A DNA stretch of 10,302 bases from Phycisphaerae bacterium (lineage in GTDB: Bacteria; Planctomycetota; Phycisphaerae; Phycisphaerales; SM1A02). The stretch lies in assembly GCA_002591705.1 (NCBI GenBank), contig PAAB01000007.1, positions 21,665 through 31,966 on the forward strand, read 5' to 3'. Within the stretch, counting starts at the first letter, position 1, and every line of letters begins with the position of its first letter. The notes beneath the pieces were generated by a model. The model was not told where the DNA came from, did not search any database, and saw nothing but the letters and a program-made list of their open reading frames with translations. Both the position numbers and the translations under genes were made by a program. Positions 1-7,128 of the stretch are shown here, in pieces.

Positions 1-491
1 CCGGTCTCGACATCGATGATCGGATCGCCGGAAGACAGCGCGTCGATCTCGTCGCATCGGGCGGCGATTTCGTGGTCTGGACCCGCCGGGGTACACCGGC
101 GTACCAGCTGAGCGTCGTGGTCGACGACATTCGGCAGCAGGTGACCGACGTCGTGCGGGGGGACGATCTCCTCGAGAGCGCCGCACGTCAGACGCTGCTC
201 TACAATGCCCTGGGAGCGAGTCCGCCACGATGGTGGCATCTTCCGCTGGTGGTCGGTCCGGACGGCCGACGGCTCGCCAAGCGTCACGGGGACACCCGCC
301 TGTCCTTCTACCGCGATGGCGGCACGAGCCCCGAACGGGTGATCGGACTGCTGGCCTCCTGGTGCGGATGCGGCGGAGCCCGGAGGGAGATGACGATGCA
401 TGATTTCCTGCAGACCTTCGAGTTGGATCGGATGTCCCGTTCCCCCATCACCTTCTCCGAGGAGGACCACGCATGGCTGCTCGGCTGCTGA
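1..491 (+). CDS. gluQ: Glutamyl-Q tRNA(Asp) synthetase, C-terminal part (5' truncated by window edge)
   Basis: The reading frame is open from the window edge (first full codon at 3) and gives 162 residues before TGA at 489-491. It is the C-terminal part of a class I GluRS-like catalytic core. It contains the GltX/GluQ stretch AYQLSVVVDD (about residues 33-42 of the fragment), WWHLPLVVGPDGRRLAKRHG with the KMSKS-equivalent KRHG near residues 93-96, and a short helical tail. Only about 66 residues follow KRHG, so the anticodon-binding domain of a discriminating GluRS is absent. That identifies the GluQ paralogue, which attaches glutamate to queuosine at position 34 of tRNA-Asp. The ATP-binding HIGH-like motif and the Cys-rich zinc site lie upstream of the window. 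The GTG at 72 is internal, because homology continues before it (DDRIAGRQRVDLV). The next gene starts inside its last 19 bases, which indicates translational coupling. Confidence 0.88.
   Translation, partial: GLDIDDRIAGRQRVDLVASGGDFVVWTRRGTPAYQLSVVVDDIRQQVTDVVRGDDLLESAARQTLLYNALGASPPRWWHLPLVVGPDGRRLAKRHGDTRLSFYRDGGTSPERVIGLLASWCGCGGARREMTMHDFLQTFELDRMSRSPITFSEEDHAWLLGC
459..465 (+). promoter_or_regulatory. Strong Shine-Dalgarno for the DUF192 gene
   Basis: GAGGAGG lies 7 nt before the ATG at 473, inside the gluQ coding region. It fixes the start of the overlapping DUF192 gene and is one of the strongest ribosome binding sites in the window. Confidence 0.8.
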
Positions 492-988
492 TGCTCATCG
501 TGGCCGCTCTGGCCTGGGGATGCACCGACGCCCCCGCCATGCGCACGCATGAAACGATCATGCTGGGCGGTCGCCCGTGGAGGATGGAACTGGCGATGAA
601 CGAAGCCGCCATCGCCCGGGGACTGATGGGCCGCACATCGCTTCCCGACGGCGAGGGGATGCTGTTCATCTTTCCCGACAATCAGATTCGTTCGTTCTGG
701 ATGGCCAACTGCCTCATGGACATCGACCTGCTCTATCTGGACGGACGGGGCTACATCATCACCATCCACCGGATGAAGGCCGAGCCTCCGAGAGCCGACG
801 ACGAGTCCGAACTCGCGTACCAGGCCCGACTGAAGCACTACTGGAGCAGCAGTCCCGCCCGATTCGCGATCGAGGTGCCGAACGGCACCATCGAGGCCCT
901 CTCGCTGGCCCCGAATCAGAAAGTGGAACTCGATCTCGAAGGGCTCAAGGAGCTCCGAAGACGGGCCGATAGTCGGTCTGGCCCCTGA
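473..988 (+). CDS. DUF192 family protein, probable exported lipoprotein
   Basis: A 171-residue protein. Residues 1-16 form a short hydrophobic leader ending in LAWGC, so Cys17 may be lipidated, although Trp at -2 makes the lipobox imperfect. The DUF192 core follows: RGLMGRTSLPDGEGMLFIFP at 49-68, the hallmark SFWMANCLMDIDLLYLD at 74-90, GYIITIHRM at 93-101, and SSPARFAIEVPNGT at 126-139. DUF192 proteins are small all-beta proteins, usually exported, with no established biochemical role. Compared with the family as I know it, there is an extra charged stretch of about 18 residues (roughly 107-124, RADDESELAYQARLKHYW) between the beta strands. The gene overlaps gluQ by 19 bp and is followed after about 26 bp by the PP2C phosphatase, so the three are probably co-transcribed. 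The family call is secure; the function is unknown. Confidence 0.9.
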   Translation: MAARLLMLIVAALAWGCTDAPAMRTHETIMLGGRPWRMELAMNEAAIARGLMGRTSLPDGEGMLFIFPDNQIRSFWMANCLMDIDLLYLDGRGYIITIHRMKAEPPRADDESELAYQARLKHYWSSSPARFAIEVPNGTIEALSLAPNQKVELDLEGLKELRRRADSRSGP

Positions 989-1002
989 TCCGACCGGGGC
1001 CG

Positions 1003-1007
1003 AGGAG
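1003..1007 (+). promoter_or_regulatory. Shine-Dalgarno pointing to a CTG start codon
   Basis: AGGAG sits in the short gap after the DUF192 stop codon, 7 nt before an in-frame CTG at 1015. No ATG, GTG or TTG occurs in that frame between the upstream stop (970-972) and 1183. The placement therefore supports initiation at CTG for the phosphatase gene. Confidence 0.55.
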
Positions 1008-1014
1008 TACGGCT

Positions 1015-2256
1015 CTGGACCATCGAACGCACATCTGTCTGCTCGCCGCAGAGTACACCCTGCCGAAGGCCACCCGCCTCGCGGCCGCCGTCGCTGCGGC
1101 GTGGCCGGCCGGACCGGCACCGGAAATCACCGTTGCGTCCCATGGCAACCTCGACGCCCTGCTGATCGAACATGCCGATGCCGTGCTGGTCGATCTCAGC
1201 CATGCTCCCCCCCCGGGTGAAACGATCTTCGGCCTGCTGGCACTGAGCGAGATGGGGCTTCCGGCCGTGCTGCTCGGAGACGCGACCGAACTCGACCGGC
1301 TGTACCCGGATCACGGCATGCTCCTCGTACCGGGCATCGTCGATACGCACGCTCTGGCCGGCATCCTGTTCGGAATCACCCAGCGGCAGGATGAGGTTGC
1401 GGAACTGCTCCAGGAATCAGGTCAGTCGAGGGAACGGATCAACCAGCTCGATCGACAGCTCGACCGACTCCACCACGAACTCAAGGGTGCCTCCGAACTG
1501 CAGAAGCGTTCTCTCCCCCATCCCCTGCAATCGATTGCCGGCGGATCGATCAACACGCTGTGGAAGCCGGCCGGACAGGTCTCCGGCGATCTGGCGCAGG
1601 TCATCAAGCTCACGGACGGATGCACCGCCATGGTGGTGGCCGACTCGATCGGGCACGGCGTACCCGCCGCAATGCTTTCGATGATCCTGCAGCGCACCCT
1701 GACCGAAGCCCACCAGAGCGGAGAGCAGTCCCTGCTCCGGTCCCCGTCCCGGATGCTGAGTCTGCTGAACGAGTCGCTGGTGCGGACCGCCGGCGATGAG
1801 ACTCGATTCGCGACCGCAATCTACGCGGTCTTCGACTCCCGCACCAATGGCCTGCGGGTCGGTGCGGCCGGCCATCCCACTCCGATCGTCTCCCGACCCG
1901 ACGGCACTTCGAAACGACTTCCCGTGCAGGGGCCGCTGCTCGGTCTGTTCGCCGGCGAGTCCTATCCGGATACCGAATGGACCCTCGCCCCCGCGGACCG
2001 GGTCGTCTTGTACAGCGACGGCATCGAGCAGGTTTCGATGTGCCGACGAAGTCCACGCTGCACAACCGCCGCGGAAGCCGTGGAGGACCTCGTGCGTGCG
2101 GCGTCCGTGACCGGTGAACCCGCATTGTTCATCGAACGCATCGAAGCCGAACTCGAGGCCCACGAAGACCGTCGGACCGGCGAGGACATCGACGATCTCA
2201 CCATGCTCTGCCTGACCGTCGACCCGCTGCGGATGATCGACCGCCGGGCCGCGTGA
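1015..2256 (+). CDS. PP2C/SpoIIE-type Ser/Thr phosphatase with degenerate receiver-like N-terminus (RsbU/RssB-like)
   Basis: A 413-residue protein if started at CTG 1015; the first conventional start, GTG 1183, would remove 56 residues and cut through a folded domain. Residues 6-115 alternate strands and helices like a response-regulator receiver (ICLLAAEY, EITVAS, ADAVLVDLSH, PAVLLG, MLLVPG). Asp60 is at the phospho-acceptor position, but the acidic pair of strand 1 and the Lys of strand 5 are missing. A charged coiled-coil linker spans about 126-166. The SpoIIE-type PP2C domain follows: KPAGQVSGDL with metal-binding Asp192, VVADSIGHGVPAA with Asp210 and GHG 213-215, VLYSDGIEQV at 331-340, and DIDDLTMLCL near 391-400. 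All catalytic acids are present. Such enzymes dephosphorylate STAS-domain anti-anti-sigma factors in partner-switching cascades. The protein is cytosolic, with no membrane segments. It is downstream of DUF192 and ends 6 bp from ribE on the other strand. An 8-C run lies at 1207-1214. The phosphatase call is firm; start and target are inferred. Confidence 0.88.
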   Translation: MDHRTHICLLAAEYTLPKATRLAAAVAAAWPAGPAPEITVASHGNLDALLIEHADAVLVDLSHAPPPGETIFGLLALSEMGLPAVLLGDATELDRLYPDHGMLLVPGIVDTHALAGILFGITQRQDEVAELLQESGQSRERINQLDRQLDRLHHELKGASELQKRSLPHPLQSIAGGSINTLWKPAGQVSGDLAQVIKLTDGCTAMVVADSIGHGVPAAMLSMILQRTLTEAHQSGEQSLLRSPSRMLSLLNESLVRTAGDETRFATAIYAVFDSRTNGLRVGAAGHPTPIVSRPDGTSKRLPVQGPLLGLFAGESYPDTEWTLAPADRVVLYSDGIEQVSMCRRSPRCTTAAEAVEDLVRAASVTGEPALFIERIEAELEAHEDRRTGEDIDDLTMLCLTVDPLRMIDRRAA

Positions 2257-2262
2257 ACGTCG

Positions 2263-2883
2263 TCAGAGCCCTCGTGCCTCGAGCAGCCTGGCGACGACCC
2301 GAGCGATCATGTCGCACTCGATGTTCACGGTCATGCCCTCCACCAGCTGCCCCAGCGTCGTGTCTCGACGGGTCACCGGGATCAAGGCGATGCAGAAACG
2401 ATCCCCTTCCACGGCGGTCACCGTCAGCGAGACTCCATCGACCGTGACGGACCCCCGTTCGACGAGGAACGACGAGAGTTCCCCGGGAACCCGGACCCAG
2501 ATCCGGACGTCATCTCCGGCCTTCGTGACCGACATCACGGTCCCGACACCATCGACATGCCCCTGGACCAGATGACCGCCCAGTTGATCACCGACACGCA
2601 ACGCCGGTTCCACGTTGACCGGGCGACCCGGCTGCAACGCTCCCAGTGCGGTCAACTCCAGCGTGCGGGGAATCACGTCGAAATCCACCCGTACATGCCC
2701 TTCGCTTTCCTGCGGTTCGGAGGCAACGGTGAGGCAGCACCCGTTGACGGCCACGGAATCTCCAATACCGGGACGGGCCATTCCCGGCACCTCGACGGAC
2801 AGACGAATCATCCCCTCACCCGCCGTGGCGGTTGATTTGAGGTGGCTGACTCGCCCCAGATGCTGGATGAGACCTGTGAACAC
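2263..2883 (-). CDS. ribE: Riboflavin synthase (alpha subunit)
   Basis: A 206-residue protein, the normal family length, made of two lumazine-binding beta-barrel repeats. It catalyses dismutation of two 6,7-dimethyl-8-ribityllumazine molecules into riboflavin and the pyrimidinedione precursor. The N-terminal barrel begins with the invariant FTGLI (residues 2-6) and has GDSVAVNGCCLTV (41-53), including the conserved Cys. The C-terminal barrel begins after HLVQGHVDG (104-112) with its His residues, then SVTVDGVSLTV (145-155), and ends with NIECDM, whose Asp191 matches the catalytic-site Asp. The GTG at 2883 is chosen because family members start MFTGLI. An ATG at 2895 (MLWPVFTGLI) is possible, but neither has a clear Shine-Dalgarno. 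The open frame continues upstream to 3006, but that part is not conserved and would invade the divergent gene. No other rib gene and no FMN-riboswitch-like sequence is nearby. Confidence 0.95.
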   Translation of the reverse strand: MFTGLIQHLGRVSHLKSTATAGEGMIRLSVEVPGMARPGIGDSVAVNGCCLTVASEPQESEGHVRVDFDVIPRTLELTALGALQPGRPVNVEPALRVGDQLGGHLVQGHVDGVGTVMSVTKAGDDVRIWVRVPGELSSFLVERGSVTVDGVSLTVTAVEGDRFCIALIPVTRRDTTLGQLVEGMTVNIECDMIARVVARLLEARGL

Positions 2884-2904
2884 GGGCCAGAGCATATCGA
2901 TTAT

Positions 2905-2933
2905 TTGACGCACCAGCAGCAAGGGCGGATACT
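2905..2933 (+). promoter_or_regulatory. Candidate sigma70-type promoter for the propeller gene
   Basis: TTGACG (2905-2910, five of six matches to the -35 consensus) and GATACT (2928-2933, four of six to the -10) are separated by exactly 17 bp. They lie in the 121-bp divergent gap between ribE and the propeller gene. Transcription would start near 2940, leaving a leader of about 65 nt before ATG 3005. I saw no equally good promoter for ribE in the opposite direction. This is pattern matching only. Confidence 0.4.
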
Positions 2934-3004
2934 GGCGTATTCTCCGAAGGGACCCGCTTGAGGGGACCGTCACATCAGATCTCCAGATCAACGGCTCCAG
3001 AACC

Positions 3005-4228
3005 ATGCTCCACGGACCACGAATCGCATCCGACGCCCGCCACCTTCACCGATTCGCCCGGATGCTGACCGGTTGCTGCCTGCTGGCGATGGTCACTGCT
3101 TCCGTCACCACCGCCGCCCCCCCTGAAAAGGACACCAGGGAACGTCTGGAACGCCAGGAGGCCATCCGAAACCATCTCGAACAGTCCTACCTGATCGGCC
3201 CCGCGGCCGCGGAATCCTTCGGCTACACGGTCGACTGGCAGTTCCCCGTGCCGTCCAAAGAGGTCAGCATGGTCACCAGCCACGACGATCGGATCTTCGT
3301 CGTCACGGTCACCAACGACCTGATCTGCCTGCAGGCCGACAACGGGCGTCGGATCTGGTCCGTCAGCGTTGCCGACAAGCTCGAGATCGTGCACTCGATC
3401 ACCTTCATGCCCGAGAACGAACTGGTTCTCGTGCTGACCAACAGCATGCTGGTCACCCTCGACAGCAACACCGGGATGACCAAGGCGGCCGTCCTCGGCA
3501 AGGCCCATCAGGAACTGCAGTGGATTGCGAACACCCCTGGCGTACTCAGTGGTGATCATCTGATCTACGGCGCACGCAATGGCCAGCTCGTCTGGCAGAC
3601 GTGGAAAATCGGATTCGCCTGGAAGGCCTACCAGGCCGCCGGATCGCTTCGACTTCCTCCGGTCATGAGCGGCAACATCATCTGCACGACCAGCTCGGAT
3701 GGCGTGGTATCGGCCTTCGACACCGACACTGCGACCCAGATGTGGAACGCCAGACTGCTCGACTCCATCGTCGCGAAGGCAGCCACCAGCGAACATGCCA
3801 TCTACGTGGCGGGAATCGATCAGCATCTCAGAGCCTTCGACATCCGTACCGGACGCACGCTCTGGCGGGTCCTGACCGAAAGCGCCCTGGTCGACCCTCC
3901 GACCCTCATCGGCGATCACGTGTATCAGCAGATCCCCGGACTCGGTCTGGCCTGCTTCGATGCACTTCCCGTCAACAAGCTCGACGGTGACCGCAAGTGG
4001 ATCTGCCCCGACAACAACGGCACCGTCGTGGCTCGCCACGGTGACACCCTGGTGACGTGGGATCCCTCCAGTCGGGTCCTCGCAACGGTGTCCGCGACCC
4101 AGGGAACACCGATCCATTCGAAGCAGTACCCCAACATCGAAGAGATCGCCGCCACCAGCATGCAAGACGGCAAGCTCCTTGCCGTCGGCGACGACGGCCG
4201 CCTGATCTGCCTCGACCCCATGCGTTGA
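3005..4228 (+). CDS. Exported PQQ-type beta-propeller repeat protein
   Basis: A 407-residue protein. The basic N-terminus (about 1-19) and hydrophobic segment 21-37 ending TTAA form a signal peptide, probably cleaved near residue 38, so the protein acts outside the cytoplasm. A charged helical stretch (40-60) precedes the propeller. PQQ/WD-like blades recur at spaced intervals: ICLQADNGRRIWSV (107-120), VTLDSNTGMTKAAV (150-163), SAFDTDTATQMWNA (236-249), RAFDIRTGRTLWRV (276-289), VTWDPSSRVLATV (350-362) and the closing ICLDP (401-405). The A-D-x-x-T-G-x-x-x-W pattern is typical of PQQ-like repeats. No dehydrogenase active-site features are visible, so a binding or scaffold role like BamB-type propellers is more likely than enzyme activity. 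An alternative start at Met20 (3062) would shorten the signal peptide. The gene is 37 bp upstream of purH with no terminator between. Precise function is unknown. Confidence 0.85.
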   Translation: MLHGPRIASDARHLHRFARMLTGCCLLAMVTASVTTAAPPEKDTRERLERQEAIRNHLEQSYLIGPAAAESFGYTVDWQFPVPSKEVSMVTSHDDRIFVVTVTNDLICLQADNGRRIWSVSVADKLEIVHSITFMPENELVLVLTNSMLVTLDSNTGMTKAAVLGKAHQELQWIANTPGVLSGDHLIYGARNGQLVWQTWKIGFAWKAYQAAGSLRLPPVMSGNIICTTSSDGVVSAFDTDTATQMWNARLLDSIVAKAATSEHAIYVAGIDQHLRAFDIRTGRTLWRVLTESALVDPPTLIGDHVYQQIPGLGLACFDALPVNKLDGDRKWICPDNNGTVVARHGDTLVTWDPSSRVLATVSATQGTPIHSKQYPNIEEIAATSMQDGKLLAVGDDGRLICLDPMR

Positions 4229-4265
4229 TCGATCCACTGCCCACGCCCAGCCCATCATCCCCACC

Positions 4266-5852
<1,587 letters not shown>

Positions 5853-5858
5853 ATCCGT

Positions 5859-6431
5859 TCAGCCGGTGGCACCGATGCTGACGTCGACGGGCTGCCCCGA
5901 CGGCTGGTGGGTCGGCTCCACGGCCAGCTGCAGCGGCAGTCGCCGACCTTGACCGTCGTAGGGGATGTTGTCCTGATCGATGATGCGCTGGATGGCCATG
6001 ATGCCTTCGATGAGCATCTCCGGACGCGGCGGACAACCCGGAACGTAGACATCCACGGGCACGTACTGATCGATACCCTGCACCACCGCGTAGGTGTCGA
6101 AGACCCCACCGGTCGATGCACAGGCGCCCATGGAGATGACCCACTTGGGCTCGGTCATCTGCTTGTAGATGTGCTGCATCACGGGAAGCATCTTCACACT
6201 GACGCGTCCCGCGACGATGAGCAGATCCGCCTGACGGGGGCTGAAGCGGAACACCTCGGCCCCGAACCGAGACAGGTCGTAGCGACTGGAGGCCGTCGCC
6301 ATCAGCTCGATGCCACAGCATGCCGTGGCGAACGGCATCGGCCACAGGCTGGACCGACGGGCCCAGTTGATGACTCGATTCAACTGCGTCGTGAGAAATC
6401 CGTCGACTGGCAGAGCGGCTTCGAGGCCCAT
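5859..6431 (-). CDS. nuoB: NADH-quinone oxidoreductase subunit B (complex I, N2 cluster subunit)
   Basis: A 190-residue protein. NuoB sits in the peripheral arm of complex I and carries iron-sulfur cluster N2, which passes electrons to quinone. The tandem-Cys ligand motif ATACCGIE is at 36-42 (Cys38, Cys39). The third ligand is in SMGACAS (Cys104), the fourth in VPGCPPRPE (Cys133). [20 protein letters not shown] (50-69) and [15 protein letters not shown] are diagnostic of the family. The start MGLEAALP matches common family N-termini, and GGGAG lies 7 nt upstream of ATG 6431. After about residue 155 the tail ([17 protein letters not shown] onward) is variable in the family. It lies 76 bp downstream of a STAS gene on the same strand, with no other nuo gene in the window and a convergent purH 6 bp away. 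No terminator or convincing promoter was seen in the 76-bp gap, so it may be read from the STAS promoter. Confidence 0.97.
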   Translation of the reverse strand: MGLEAALPVDGFLTTQLNRVINWARRSSLWPMPFATACCGIELMATASSRYDLSRFGAEVFRFSPRQADLLIVAGRVSVKMLPVMQHIYKQMTEPKWVISMGACASTGGVFDTYAVVQGIDQYVPVDVYVPGCPPRPEMLIEGIMAIQRIIDQDNIPYDGQGRRLPLQLAVEPTHQPSGQPVDVSIGATG

Positions 6432-6507
6432 GGATCAACTCCCAGGCCGCCTCGTGCGACCTCATATCCATGGTAGACCCGTCCGCACCGCATTGCCACC
6501 GGAAACA

Positions 6508-6885
6508 TCATGCCGCGGCCATGCGCTGGGTGCCGGCCCCTGCGGAGGCGGTTTCCGTCGCAAAAAGACGGTCGATCTTCAGCATTCGAAACATCTGGGA
6601 CAATCGTCCGCTCAGTCCCACCAGGGTGGTCTGCAGCCCGAATGCGTCGGCGGTGTTTCGGATATCGATGCACATTCCAAGGCCCACGCTCTGCATCATC
6701 TGGACATTGGAGACGTCCAGAGCCATGGTCTTCAGGCCACGGCCATGGCTGCGAAGGACACGATGAACCGCTGCGGCGATGATCGAGGCCTCGTGGTCAC
6801 CGACCCGCGGTGACGTGATGTGAACCCGGAAGTGCCCGTTGTTCATGGATGTGCTTACGTACGGATTGAAGGTGTTCTGTGTCAT
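6508..6885 (-). CDS. STAS-domain protein (anti-anti-sigma factor-like) with non-standard phosphosite
   Basis: A 125-residue single-domain protein starting at ATG 6885, chosen because GGGGGAGA lies 5 nt upstream; the open frame to 6930 lacks support. The fold is recognisable: FRVHITSPRVGDHEASIIAA (19-38), strand KTMALDVSNVQMM (52-64), the switch region QSVGLGMCIDIRNTA (65-79), and TTLVGLSGRLSQMFRMLKID (86-105). This matches SpoIIAA/RsbV-type STAS domains, which bind anti-sigma kinases and are inactivated by phosphorylation. In those proteins the switch reads D-S-S-G-L, with the second Ser phosphorylated. Here it reads Q-S-V-G-L, so Val67 replaces the phospho-Ser and Gln65 replaces the Asp, though Ser66 remains. 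The Ala-rich tail (after 110) looks disordered. It precedes nuoB by 76 bp. A partner kinase is not in the window. STAS identity is good; the regulatory target is unknown. Confidence 0.82.
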   Translation of the reverse strand: MTQNTFNPYVSTSMNNGHFRVHITSPRVGDHEASIIAAAVHRVLRSHGRGLKTMALDVSNVQMMQSVGLGMCIDIRNTADAFGLQTTLVGLSGRLSQMFRMLKIDRLFATETASAGAGTQRMAAA

Positions 6886-6890
6886 GAAAT

Positions 6891-6898
6891 TCTCCCCC
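6891..6898 (-). promoter_or_regulatory. Shine-Dalgarno that fixes the STAS start
   Basis: On the minus strand GGGGGAGA ends 5 nt before ATG 6885. It selects this start over the 15-codon longer open frame. Confidence 0.7.
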
Positions 6899-6902
6899 TG
6901 CT

Positions 6903-6912
6903 CCTGAACAGG
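6903..6912. repeat. Small palindrome CCTGAACAGG in the STAS leader
   Basis: A 10-bp interrupted palindrome (CCTG-AA-CAGG) lies 17-27 bp upstream of the STAS start codon. It could be an operator half-turn or chance; no second copy was noticed. Confidence 0.25.
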
Positions 6913-6971
6913 TTGTGTCTCCCTTCCCATCGAACCAGCCCCTGGGCGACCTGAGCCGGGGTTCCGGCGGA

Positions 6972-6996
6972 CCGGCCCGACCCCCTCCGGGTCCGG
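6972..6996. repeat. GC-rich hairpin in the STAS/DUF1570 divergent gap
   Basis: CCGG-CCCG and CGGG-T-CCGG pair as two 4-bp GC blocks with a single bulged T and an 8-nt C-rich loop. It lies about 90 bp upstream of the STAS start and 130 bp upstream of the DUF1570 start. No T-run follows on either strand, so it is not an ordinary intrinsic terminator. The 243-bp gap around it (6886-7128) holds no ORF of note. Confidence 0.4.
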
Positions 6997-7058
6997 CCGA
7001 GAACCCCTACAGTTACGCCAGATTCACATTCGCAGCCGCTTATCGGCCCTCGTGGGGG

Positions 7059-7087
7059 TTGAGAATCATTTCGCGACCGTGGATGCT
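7059..7087 (+). promoter_or_regulatory. Weak promoter candidate for the DUF1570 gene
   Basis: TTGAGA (five of six -35 matches) is followed after 17 bp by GATGCT, which keeps the key A2 and T6 positions of the -10 but only three of six overall. The start of transcription would be about 35 nt before ATG 7129. Low confidence. Confidence 0.2.
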
Positions 7088-7128
7088 TGTCATGACCGGA
7101 CCGTTTCGTGAACTTCCCCGGAGACGCC

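Noticed and set aside
308..1120. 270-codon minus-strand frame over gluQ/DUF192
   Set aside because: Shadow of three plus-strand genes; no homology, no SD.
2884..3004. Possible FMN riboswitch upstream of riboflavin synthase
   Set aside because: None of the conserved RFN blocks (such as the GGGTGAAATTCCC region) is present and the gap is too short.
3065..3079. LTGC in the propeller protein as a lipobox
   Set aside because: The Cys comes before, not after, the hydrophobic core of the signal peptide, so a conventional signal-peptidase-I type leader fits better.
7059..7076. GAGAATCATTT, resembling half a Fur box
   Set aside because: Only one half matches the 19-bp consensus and the symmetric half is poor. 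The neighbouring genes have no iron role.
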